From assembly GCF_003149455.1 (NCBI RefSeq), contig NZ_QFFK01000001.1:248001-312000 (forward strand): 64,000 bases of DNA. Reading direction: 5' to 3'. The DNA comes from Chitinophaga deserti. Its GTDB lineage: Bacteria; Bacteroidota; Bacteroidia; Chitinophagales; Chitinophagaceae. Below are positions 47,039-54,453 of this stretch, one piece after another (position 1 is the first letter of the stretch; each line of letters opens with the position of its first letter). Made by a program: the position numbers and the translations under genes. Below the pieces are notes generated by a model. That model saw only the letters and a program-made list of their open reading frames with translations, was not told where the DNA came from and ran no database searches.

Positions 47039-47371
47039 GTTAGTAATGTTTTTATGTGGTAAACGTTGTTGTTTGTTTGATGATTCAAAAGTATAAACGG
47101 TTGCTCACATGCTAAAACGAATAGTTATCGGCGGATGAACGGCAAATCAAAACCGGAATAGTGTCCGCTTTTGTACAGATCGGACATTCACCTTACCCCC
47201 CGTCAAACCCTTACCCCATAAGTATTTCCACGAAAAAGCCCGTCCATTGGACGGGCTTCAGCTACTTAAAGCCTTATAAATCATCATCGGGCTAACCGGT
47301 TTTGGGAGAACGGTGGATTCTAAAAGCGGACATTTTTTCTCAAAAACGGACATTTTAAGGCAGCTTTTATC
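47039..47371. other. Intergenic region with repeated CGGACA motif
   Basis: A 333-bp gap without a credible gene. It contains four copies of CGGACA or its complement: TGTCCG at 47162-47167 and CGGACA at 47181-47186, 47327-47332 and 47347-47352. The last two lie in a 15-bp direct repeat (AAAARCGGACATTTT) with exactly 20 bp between repeats. TGTCCGCTTTT (47162-47172) and AAAAGCGGACA (47322-47332) are perfect complements. They may be binding sites for the upstream control of the small exported gene. Confidence 0.65.
47236..47258 (-). terminator. Intrinsic terminator downstream of HD-Pnk gene
   Basis: A perfect 10-bp stem (AAGCCCGTCC with GGACGGGCTT) and a 3-base loop. On the minus strand a T run follows (plus-strand A at 47233-47237). 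It lies about 115 bp after the HD-Pnk stop. Confidence 0.85.
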
Positions 47372-48481
47372 CTATTTATCGGCAATCCACATCACTTCAT
47401 GCGCCTCCCAGGCAGCTGGAACTTCCAGCTTCGAAAGGAGCTTTTCCAGTACCGGTGCCGGCACCACGGCCTCCCGGCTACAGTTTTGCCGGAATAACCG
47501 GCGATAAGGCACTTCTATATATACAATCTTCACCTGTGCACGGTAGCTGTAAAAGAGATCCATCAACTGCATGCGCATCTGGCGGGTAGTGTTCGTTGCA
47601 TTCCATACGAAGCCTAAACCCTGCCGCAAGTATTCCCGCGCACGTTCTTTAGCAGCCTGGATCACCTGTCCGTTCCCCGATGAGTCTGTGGGTGAAACAT
47701 CCATTTCTTCCCGGATTCCATCCAATGAAATAAGCGGCAGCCCAGGGAAGTGCTTTTTGATGTACGTGTCTTTTCCGGCACCGGGCAATCCGCTCATAAG
47801 GATCACTTCCGTTCCCGGAGTATCAAAGGGTATATAATCAGGATGGGCATTTTCCCTTTGCAGATAATACATCCGGGCGCGGGCGGATGCAAATGGTCTT
47901 GGAGTGCCCCAGCATTGCTGTTCCTGGCAGAAAGCCTCGAAGCAATCAATACGGTAGAGCAGCTCATCCCGGTCGCTGCATATACGGCCCATCGCATCCG
48001 CACGGGCAAGCATAGCCAGCATGCGGGTATCTGCTTCCATGCTAACCTTCACCAGTTCTCTGACGGGATCCTGACGTTCCAATACCCAAAGAGGAAAGCC
48101 ATGGTAGCGTACCAGCGCCGTTATCTGTTCCCGGATAGCGAATGGCGCAGGGATTTCTGCATACAGGATGCGCCTGGCCGTAAGGGCACCCTTCCGGGCA
48201 TGCCCCGGCGAAGCAATGCTGCCATTAATTTCCGTTACCGTAGTGCTGCGCTTTTCCACATCATGTAGTAGCGCAGCAGCCCAAAGCACTTCCTGTTCTT
48301 CTGCCGGTAAAGATTTATAATTACTATCTCCAGATAAAGCTTCCAATACCATGCGGGTATGCACAGCCACGTTGCCTTCTGCGTGATGTATGGGATCTTG
48401 CGGGGTTTCCGCCATGTCACGTACCCAGTCATACGACTGTTCGAGATGATCCCATGATTTATTATTGGTGAGTGTCCACAT
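47372..48481 (-). CDS. HD-Pnk: HD phosphoesterase fused to polynucleotide 5'-kinase
   Basis: A 369-residue end-healing enzyme. The N-terminal HD domain (about 30-185) has H41, the HD pair H73-D74 (LLHDVEK), H94, H127 and D162, the expected metal ligands. The C-terminal kinase (about 222-369) has the P-loop GLPGAGKDT (231-239), D254 as likely general base in SLDGIR, and an arginine-rich lid (TTRQMRMQ). This architecture is known from the Runella HD-Pnk, where the HD domain removes 2',3'-cyclic phosphates and the kinase adds a 5'-phosphate. It overlaps the RNA ligase gene by 20 bp, so the two form a repair pair. Confidence 0.9.
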   Translation of the reverse strand: MWTLTNNKSWDHLEQSYDWVRDMAETPQDPIHHAEGNVAVHTRMVLEALSGDSNYKSLPAEEQEVLWAAALLHDVEKRSTTVTEINGSIASPGHARKGALTARRILYAEIPAPFAIREQITALVRYHGFPLWVLERQDPVRELVKVSMEADTRMLAMLARADAMGRICSDRDELLYRIDCFEAFCQEQQCWGTPRPFASARARMYYLQRENAHPDYIPFDTPGTEVILMSGLPGAGKDTYIKKHFPGLPLISLDGIREEMDVSPTDSSGNGQVIQAAKERAREYLRQGLGFVWNATNTTRQMRMQLMDLFYSYRAQVKIVYIEVPYRRLFRQNCSREAVVPAPVLEKLLSKLEVPAAWEAHEVMWIADK

Positions 48482-49175
48482 ATGGGCCTCCTTCTTGTTT
48501 TAAGCGGGCGCGCTTCCAGTTCCGTGTCCAGTGTACGCTGGTTTGCACATGCCCTTTTCTTACATATTTAAACACATTCTCTGAAAAATCACTGACAGCG
48601 TATCCGTTTGCATTACGTGTTACAATGCCCTCCATGGTTACAGGGTTTCCCGTGGCGGCATCATGCGGCGCCAATGCTCCGGGACCGCCTGCTGCATGAA
48701 TAAGCGCCTTTTCGTAAGCAATACTGTCTTCAGTTAATACAGGCAGCTGAATTTCAGGCACCACCGGCAGATCGAGCAGGCGGGCATAAAACTTCGTTTC
48801 CTCCCAGCTAAGCCACTGCTCGTTTTCCCTTACAGCGAAAACATAGAAGTGATGATCGAGTTGCCGGTATTCGATGGAATGGATGGCATAGAGATTCTCC
48901 AGAAAAATCTCCAGTGTACCTAAGTCGTTTTTTATCATTTGCCAGAACCGGCGGAGGCTTTCCGTCCAGGGCGATACCGTGGGAGCGGCATGCGAACGGG
49001 CGAAAACACCGTAGCGGGAAAGACAATTGTTTTCACCATCCAGCTTTTCGGTATGTACCAATGCAGGTATCTGTGCCAGGTGCTGCCAGTAATCGTATTT
49101 GATTCGATCGTCACTGGAAGTTCCGGGGGAGAACGGATAGTGATAGGTACGGCCGTATTTATTTGAAATAGCCAT
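48462..49175 (-). CDS. RNA ligase, Rnl2-like
   Basis: A 237-residue nucleotidyltransferase-fold ligase. The nucleotide-binding lysine is K44 in TEKLDGENN (motif I, KxDGxN). Motif III is near FYVFAVREN, motif IV is MEGIVTR and motif V is VFKYVRKGH. The protein has only the core ligase domain, with no C-terminal domain as in T4 Rnl2. It is the first gene of the pair, before the HD-Pnk with a 20-bp overlap. Family knowledge: such ligases join 3'-OH and 5'-phosphate RNA ends made by the Pnk partner. Confidence 0.9.
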   Translation of the reverse strand: MAISNKYGRTYHYPFSPGTSSDDRIKYDYWQHLAQIPALVHTEKLDGENNCLSRYGVFARSHAAPTVSPWTESLRRFWQMIKNDLGTLEIFLENLYAIHSIEYRQLDHHFYVFAVRENEQWLSWEETKFYARLLDLPVVPEIQLPVLTEDSIAYEKALIHAAGGPGALAPHDAATGNPVTMEGIVTRNANGYAVSDFSENVFKYVRKGHVQTSVHWTRNWKRARLKQEGGPYVDTHQ

Positions 49176-49297
49176 GTTATGCAGGTATTAGTTCAACAAA
49201 TAGAATTCCGGGCGCCCGCAGAAGGGGCACCGTATCAAGGATTAATATGTTGAAGCAATTACATGGCGCAAGGCTTGTCGTGTTTGCGTATAAGTTG

Positions 49298-49305
49298 CAA
49301 AGGTA
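49298..49305 (-). promoter_or_regulatory. Probable -7 element of the RNA repair operon
   Basis: On the minus strand TACCTTTG matches the Bacteroidota -7 consensus exactly. It would give a leader of about 115 bases before the RNA ligase start at 49175. No -33 TTG at the usual distance was found. The rest of the gap 49176-49471 holds nothing I recognise. Confidence 0.45.
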
Positions 49306-49471
49306 GGGATATTCCTGCAGGGTTAAATTGCGTTCGTCAATTAAGCGGAGTACTCGTCAGATCATGTATGAATGGATATATATAAATAGAAAGCGGGCAA
49401 AGTTTACCGGAGGAAGCATGGCTCCCGGCCAGATTACTTTGTCCGCCTTTTAATAACAACTTTCAATTCAA

Positions 49472-49888
49472 TCACCCCAACCGGGCATCCACGAACTTGC
49501 GGCAATAGTCTTTAATAATCTCCCGCACTTCCCGGAATTGAGCATTTATCTCTTCTTCCGTTCCTTTTGCCTTGGCAGGGTCCGGAAAATTCTCGTGGAA
49601 CTGTTGCGCCTGAGAAGGGAATACCGGGCACCTTTCCTTTGCATGGTCACACACTGTGATCACATAATCAAAACTGATCCCGGCATATTCGCTGACGTTG
49701 TTGGAAGTGTGCGCCGATATATCGATACCGTCTTCCGCCATTGTGGCGATGGCCCTGGGATTAACACCATGCGTTTCCACGCCGGCACTGTATATCTCCG
49801 CCTTTTGCCCGGCAAAGTGTTTCAGATAACCTTCGGCGATCTGGCTGCGGCAACTGTTTCCGGTACAGAGCACTAAAATTTTCTTCAT
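49472..49888 (-). CDS. arsC: Arsenate reductase, thioredoxin-coupled
   Basis: Reduces arsenate to arsenite in the cytoplasm. The 138-residue protein has the low molecular weight phosphatase loop CTGNSCRS (C8 to S15) and the later pair of cysteines in VCDHAKERCP, which form the redox relay of the thioredoxin-linked ArsC type. The ATG at 49888 is chosen; a longer frame from 50017 adds residues foreign to the family. It is the last gene of the ars operon, so the arsenite it makes can leave by Acr3. Confidence 0.95.
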   Translation of the reverse strand: MKKILVLCTGNSCRSQIAEGYLKHFAGQKAEIYSAGVETHGVNPRAIATMAEDGIDISAHTSNNVSEYAGISFDYVITVCDHAKERCPVFPSQAQQFHENFPDPAKAKGTEEEINAQFREVREIIKDYCRKFVDARLG

Positions 49889-49908
49889 ATAGTTTGTAGG
49901 TTTTAAGA

Positions 49909-50430
49909 TCAGCAGCAGCCTCCGCCCGGAGTGCAGCAAGCATCCGCGGAAGTGATTACCTGTAAAGAAGAGGGTTCCGGTTTGCCACAGGAATCGCCAC
50001 GGTTCAGGGCCTTGCATTGGGTAGCATCAGCCCGGAGATCTACCACCAGGTTTTCACCGGTAACCTCTATAGCTGCCGGAAGCATCTGGCGGGTATCGAA
50101 TACGCTGTTCCCGAATTCTATCTTCACGATTGCCTGCGCATTCAATGCTAATTTACTTTCAACAAGGTGAAAGATCTTCATGGCTTTAGACACGTTCATG
50201 GCCCGGTCTGCTTCTGATGCCGAGGGTTCCCAAAGCTGTACCACTACTTCCGTCCAGGCGTTCATTACGCCACCGCAATCAACAGAGGTAATGGGAGCCT
50301 GTTTCACTTCGGTGATGTGGTAAGAAGGCGATACCCACTGCGCATCTGCATACTGGAATTGGAGTACATGCTCCGGATGTTGTTCGAGCGCGGCTTTAAA
50401 GGCGCCCCAGGTCATATTTTGATGATTCAT
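49909..50430 (-). CDS. DUF6428 protein with Cys-rich tail in ars operon
   Basis: A 173-residue cytoplasmic protein with no signal peptide. The N-terminal domain (TWGAFKAALEQHPEHVLQFQ and PSYHITEVKQ) matches DUF6428, a family often found in Bacteroidota arsenic operons. The C-terminus ends in DACCTPGGGCC, four vicinal cysteines well placed to bind arsenite; CGKPEP and CKALN add further cysteines. A role as arsenite chaperone or buffer is inferred. It lies between acr3 (11 bp upstream) and arsC (20 bp downstream). The start at 50430 (NHQNMTWG) avoids overlap with acr3. Confidence 0.85.
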   Translation of the reverse strand: MNHQNMTWGAFKAALEQHPEHVLQFQYADAQWVSPSYHITEVKQAPITSVDCGGVMNAWTEVVVQLWEPSASEADRAMNVSKAMKIFHLVESKLALNAQAIVKIEFGNSVFDTRQMLPAAIEVTGENLVVDLRADATQCKALNRGDSCGKPEPSSLQVITSADACCTPGGGCC

Positions 50431-50441
50431 GTTATATGTAT

Positions 50442-51524
50442 TTATGAAGTTGGTAATGAAGTTGTATGATACCAGCGCTTGCGCAGCCAATAAGCCACAT
50501 GCACCAATGCGATCAGGGCGGGTACTTCCACGAGCGGTCCAATCACTCCTGCGAAAGCCTGACCTGAATGGATACCGAATACGCCTATGGCTACAGCGAT
50601 CGCCAGTTCGAAGTTGTTGCCCGCAGCAGTAAAGGAAATAGCGGCATTCTGCCCGTAATCCGCACCAAGCTTTTTGCCCATAGCGAAACTAACCAGGAAC
50701 ATCAGGGCAAAATAAATTGCCAGCGGTATGGCGATCCGCACCACATCCAGCGGTATCTGAACTATGAGCGCGCCTTTCAGGCTAAACATTACAACGATGG
50801 TAAAGAGCAATGCTATCAGTGTAACCGGACTAATAACCGGTAAAAACTTCTTAGTATACCACTGCTCCCCTTTCCAGCGTACGAGTATGAGCCTGCTGAG
50901 GAAACCCAATGCGAACGGAATCCCCAGGTAAATGGCTACACTCTCCGCAATCTGGCCCATGGTGATATCTACCGCCAGTCCTTTCAGGCCCAGCAGCGGT
51001 GGTAATACCGCAATAAACAACCAGGCATACACACTATACAGCAGCACCTGGAAAATGCTGTTAAGGGCTACCAGTCCGGCTGCATACTCCCGGTTACCTC
51101 CTGCCAGTTCGTTCCAGACAATAACCATGGCTATGCAACGGGCCAGACCTATCAGGATAAGACCTGTCATATATTCCGGCTGATCGTGCAGGAAAGTAAC
51201 CGCCAGTACAAACATCAGCAGCGGCCCCACTACCCAGTTGAGCAACAGGGAAGCCCCGAGAATTCGGGTGTTGCGGAATACTTCGCCAAGGTTACTATAG
51301 TTCACTTTGGCCAGCGGCGGGTACATCATAAGGATGAGGCCCGCAGCCAGCGGGATGTTGGTAGCACCGGAGGAATATTCACCCAGCTGCTCCGCGGCGG
51401 AAGGGAATAAATGCCCCAGCAGTACGCCCAATGCCATGGCTGCAAAGATCCAGGCAGTGAGGTAACGGTCAAGGAAACCGAGGCGCCCCGGCTTTTCAGG
51501 TAAAACGTTATTATTTTTCAACAT
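50442..51524 (-). CDS. acr3: Acr3 arsenite efflux transporter
   Basis: Membrane carrier of 360 residues with ten predicted helices that exports arsenite. It belongs to the bile acid:sodium symporter superfamily. [33 protein letters not shown] (with the key Cys) and [21 protein letters not shown] are Acr3 signatures. It follows arsR by 41 bp, with a second ArsR-type operator in the gap, and is followed by DUF6428 and arsC. Confidence 0.95.
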   Translation of the reverse strand: MLKNNNVLPEKPGRLGFLDRYLTAWIFAAMALGVLLGHLFPSAAEQLGEYSSGATNIPLAAGLILMMYPPLAKVNYSNLGEVFRNTRILGASLLLNWVVGPLLMFVLAVTFLHDQPEYMTGLILIGLARCIAMVIVWNELAGGNREYAAGLVALNSIFQVLLYSVYAWLFIAVLPPLLGLKGLAVDITMGQIAESVAIYLGIPFALGFLSRLILVRWKGEQWYTKKFLPVISPVTLIALLFTIVVMFSLKGALIVQIPLDVVRIAIPLAIYFALMFLVSFAMGKKLGADYGQNAAISFTAAGNNFELAIAVAIGVFGIHSGQAFAGVIGPLVEVPALIALVHVAYWLRKRWYHTTSLPTS

Positions 51525-51527
51525 TGT

Positions 51528-51549
51528 AATATTGCATTATTACGATAAA
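51528..51549. promoter_or_regulatory. ArsR-type box before acr3
   Basis: This 22-bp sequence, with ATTGCATTATTACGATAAA, agrees with the box upstream of arsR in 19 of 22 positions. It lies right at the acr3 start, in the gap after arsR. It could give independent control of the three downstream genes. Confidence 0.65.
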
Positions 51550-51565
51550 TGAGTACAAAAAAATA

Positions 51566-51904
51566 TTAACTACAGCAGGAGGTGTTGCTATCCAGGTTTA
51601 CATCAGTGAAAAAGCCTGCGAACTGCTCACGGAACTTCTTCCAGTTACCGGGGTGGATGCAATAGCAAACACTCGTCCCTTCCACCGTCCCCTGAATGAG
51701 ACCGGCGGTTTTTAGTTCTTTCAGATGTTGTGAAATAGTAGCCTGTGCCAGCCCCAGTTCATCCACCAGGTCGCCACAGATACAGGAATTCGCTTTTTTC
51801 AGGTGCTGCAAAATGGCAATACGCGCCGGATGCGCGATAGCCTTGGCCATATTGGCCAGCCCGTTTTGCTGCTTGCTGAATAAATCTGACCGGGTGATGC
51901 CCAT
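51566..51904 (-). CDS. arsR: ArsR-family arsenic-sensing repressor
   Basis: A 112-residue winged-helix repressor. Cysteines in NSCICGDL sit in the metal-binding helix used by ArsR (ELCVCDL-type), and [16 protein letters not shown] is the recognition helix. The C-terminus adds a further Cys pair (TSCCS). Arsenite binding should release the DNA. It is the first gene of arsR-acr3-DUF6428-arsC. Operator-like boxes lie upstream of it and of acr3. Confidence 0.94.
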   Translation of the reverse strand: MGITRSDLFSKQQNGLANMAKAIAHPARIAILQHLKKANSCICGDLVDELGLAQATISQHLKELKTAGLIQGTVEGTSVCYCIHPGNWKKFREQFAGFFTDVNLDSNTSCCS

Positions 51905-51913
51905 ACGAGTTCC

Positions 51914-51935
51914 TTTATTGCAATATTACGATAAA
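51914..51935. promoter_or_regulatory. ArsR-type operator before arsR
   Basis: A 22-bp imperfect palindrome centred on AATATT, with TTTAT at one end and ATAAA at the other; 18 of 22 positions are symmetric. It starts 10 bp before the arsR start codon. A copy with 19 of 22 matches is found before acr3. Confidence 0.75.
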
Positions 51936-51981
51936 GATAATTTACCGGGCAAATTATTTTTCCATCCCCTGAAATGAAAAA

Positions 51982-52005
51982 GCCCGCATCCGGGAGGATG
52001 CAGGC
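51982..52005 (-). terminator. Intrinsic terminator after the ALDH gene
   Basis: A 10-bp stem (GCCTGCATCC with GGATGCGGGC on the minus strand, one G-U pair) and a 4-base loop, followed by TTTTT. It marks the end of the SusC-to-ALDH operon. Confidence 0.88.
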
Positions 52006-52025
52006 CGTTTCTTGCATATTTACAC

Positions 52026-53549
52026 CTATAAATCGAATTTTATCCCCTGCGCCAGCGGTAAACGGTTACCATAGTTGATGGTATTGGTTTGCCTGCGCAT
52101 GTAAGCTTTCCATGCATCGCTGCCGCTTTCACGGCCACCGCCGGTTTCCTTCTCTCCGCCAAAGGCGCCGCCGATCTCTGCACCGCTGGTACCGATATTA
52201 ACGTTGGCAATTCCACAGTCGCTCCCGGCTGCGGAAAGGAATAATTCCGCTTCCCGGAGGTTGAGGGTCATAATAGCGGAGGAGAGCCCCTGCGGCACGT
52301 TGTTCTGAATGGCTATAGCTTCGTCCAGCGTGGCGTAAGGCATGATGTATAAGATGGGGGCGAATGTTTCCGTTTGTACGATCGGGAAACCCGGCTCCAC
52401 TTCTGCGATACAGGGCTTCACATAACAACCGCTCTCATAGCCCGGTCCTTCCAGCACACCGCCATCCACTACAAACCTGCCTCCCTGTGCCTTACATGCC
52501 GCTATGGCCTGTAAATATGCCTCCACAGCACCTTTATCGATCAGGGGGCCTACATGGTTCTGCTCATCGAGCGGATTGCCGATTCGCAACTGACCATAAG
52601 CCTTCTTAAGTTTATCCCGGAAGCGTTCGTAAACTTCTTTATGGATGATGAGCCTCCTCGTAGTGGTACACCGTTGCCCGGCAGTACCTGCCGCACCGAA
52701 AACTGTACCTACCAGCGCCATTTCCAGGTCCGCATCTTTAGAAATGATAACGGCATTATTGCCGCCCAGTTCCAGCAAACTGCGCCCGAAGCGTGCTGCC
52801 ACTGCAGTAGCTACCGATTGCCCCATCCGCGAAGAGCCTGTGGCAGATACCAATGGCACCCGTACATCTTCCGCGAGCCAGGCACCTATTTCCCGGCCAC
52901 CTGTTACGAGGCAGCTTACCCCTTCCGGCACATCGTTCTTCGCAAATACTTCTGCAGCTATCTGCTGGCAGGCTACGGCAGAAAGTGGCGCTTTCTCACT
53001 GGGCTTCCAAACACAAACGTTACCACACACCCAGGCTATCATGGCATTCCAGCTCCATACGGCCACCGGAAAATTGAAGGCAGATATTACTCCCACAATC
53101 CCCAGCGGATGCCATTGCTCATACATCCGGTGCTGTGGCCTTTCGCTGTGCATGGTGAGGCCATACAACTGGCGGCTCAGCCCTACTGCGAAATCACAGA
53201 TATCGATCATCTCCTGCACTTCACCCAATCCTTCCTGCAGGCTTTTACCCATTTCATAACTCACCAGCATCCCCAATGCCTGCTTCTTCTCCCGCAATGC
53301 ATCTCCTATCTGCCTTACCACTTCACCACGGCGGGGAGCCGGCACCTGCCTCCATTGTTTAAATGCTGCTTCCGCCGATTTTATCACCTGCTCATATTCT
53401 GCCCGCGATGCACTGGCTACTGAGGCTATCAGCTTCCCGTCTACCGGAGAATGGGATGCGAAGTTTGCTCCTTCACCGGTAAGGCGGCGCGAGCCGGTAC
53501 TTACCCCTGATTGTTCCGTCAGGATGCCTGTTTCCTGTAAAAAGTTCAT
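52026..53549 (-). CDS. ALDH7 (antiquitin)-type 2-aminoadipate semialdehyde dehydrogenase
   Basis: A 507-residue NAD(P)-dependent aldehyde dehydrogenase. The catalytic Cys is C294 (AGQRCTTTRR) and the general base E260 (LLELGGNN). Overall it resembles the antiquitin/AmaB type: ISAFNFPVAVWSWNAMIAWVCGN and FGGEKETGGGRESGSDAWKAYMRR near the end. This type oxidises 2-aminoadipate semialdehyde to 2-aminoadipate in lysine and hydroxylysine breakdown. The start overlaps the DUF1338 stop by 4 bp. Its substrate is exactly the product expected of the phospho-lyase two genes upstream, which strengthens the call. Confidence 0.9.
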   Translation of the reverse strand: MNFLQETGILTEQSGVSTGSRRLTGEGANFASHSPVDGKLIASVASASRAEYEQVIKSAEAAFKQWRQVPAPRRGEVVRQIGDALREKKQALGMLVSYEMGKSLQEGLGEVQEMIDICDFAVGLSRQLYGLTMHSERPQHRMYEQWHPLGIVGVISAFNFPVAVWSWNAMIAWVCGNVCVWKPSEKAPLSAVACQQIAAEVFAKNDVPEGVSCLVTGGREIGAWLAEDVRVPLVSATGSSRMGQSVATAVAARFGRSLLELGGNNAVIISKDADLEMALVGTVFGAAGTAGQRCTTTRRLIIHKEVYERFRDKLKKAYGQLRIGNPLDEQNHVGPLIDKGAVEAYLQAIAACKAQGGRFVVDGGVLEGPGYESGCYVKPCIAEVEPGFPIVQTETFAPILYIMPYATLDEAIAIQNNVPQGLSSAIMTLNLREAELFLSAAGSDCGIANVNIGTSGAEIGGAFGGEKETGGGRESGSDAWKAYMRRQTNTINYGNRLPLAQGIKFDL

Positions 53550-54442
53550 GAATGTTTATTGGTTTGTGAAGAATAGGTACTCTCGAATATCCGGTTGGCA
53601 TTGGCTGCCTCAAAACCCTCACGGCGGTGTGCCCTAGTTATTTCTCCGGAAGCCAGATGTGCAAATTCCGGCAGCACCCGGCGCTCTGCAAATTCCACAT
53701 ACGATCCGGAGATCCGCTGCTGCTCCCCTCCGGCAAAGTCTGCCTCAATCATGCCCGCTACGGTAGAACTTTGCAGGAGCAGCCCATCCGGACTTTCCTT
53801 AAACTTCCCTCCGGAATCGTTGAGCACAAGCCCTTTCCTTTCCAGGAAATCATTGAACTGCCGGATCTCATTATATCCTTCCGGCAGGTTATGTACACTG
53901 ATGGTGAAGTGATTCAGGTAATAGCGGTTGTAAATAGCCCAGGAGGCGTATTCACTTTCTGCTGCCAGCGCCCTGAAGTCTTCCAGCGAAGGCAGACGCC
54001 ATAAGCCGCTGTGCAGGAAATTATCCACTGCGGCGGCATCATTCAGATCCAGCATAGTTACCGGGTCCGATTTCACTTCACTGGTATAGCTGAGGATGAT
54101 ACGCTGCGCTTCGGCCGATAGATCTTTTACCCGCAACTCACTGATGAAGATCCTGGGAAGTGAAGGATGGGGTGGTGCATACCAGTATGCATCCAGTTTC
54201 TTTTCCGCGAAATGGTAATAATCCTTCCGGATGTAACCATGGTGGAGGAATATCTTTTCAAGTGAGGCAATGCCCAGTTCAGGCACGCCCATCGTCCTGA
54301 AGGCGATATGGTCGTTCTCTATTTCTTCGCCCTGGCGGATAAGTCCCTCCGCGATCATGGCGGAGATCACTTTATCCACATCCGGAACACGTTCTTTATA
54401 CCGGCGCATCAGTCCGTCGAGGATGCGTTGCAGTGTTTGCAT
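53546..54442 (-). CDS. DUF1338 protein, likely 2-oxoadipate dioxygenase/decarboxylase
   Basis: A 298-residue protein of the DUF1338 family (VOC fold). Its Pseudomonas relative HglS converts 2-oxoadipate to 2-hydroxyglutarate in lysine breakdown. Likely Fe(II) ligands are H45 in NDHIAFRT, the His in NHFTISVHN and the Glu in GSYVEFAERR. It is shorter than HglS (about 460), as in plant-like members, so exact function needs care. It lies 11 bp after the aminotransferase-like gene and overlaps the ALDH start by 4 bp. The context of 2-aminoadipate chemistry supports this role. Confidence 0.85.
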   Translation of the reverse strand: MQTLQRILDGLMRRYKERVPDVDKVISAMIAEGLIRQGEEIENDHIAFRTMGVPELGIASLEKIFLHHGYIRKDYYHFAEKKLDAYWYAPPHPSLPRIFISELRVKDLSAEAQRIILSYTSEVKSDPVTMLDLNDAAAVDNFLHSGLWRLPSLEDFRALAAESEYASWAIYNRYYLNHFTISVHNLPEGYNEIRQFNDFLERKGLVLNDSGGKFKESPDGLLLQSSTVAGMIEADFAGGEQQRISGSYVEFAERRVLPEFAHLASGEITRAHRREGFEAANANRIFESTYSSQTNKHS

Positions 54443-54453
54443 CAGTAATGATT

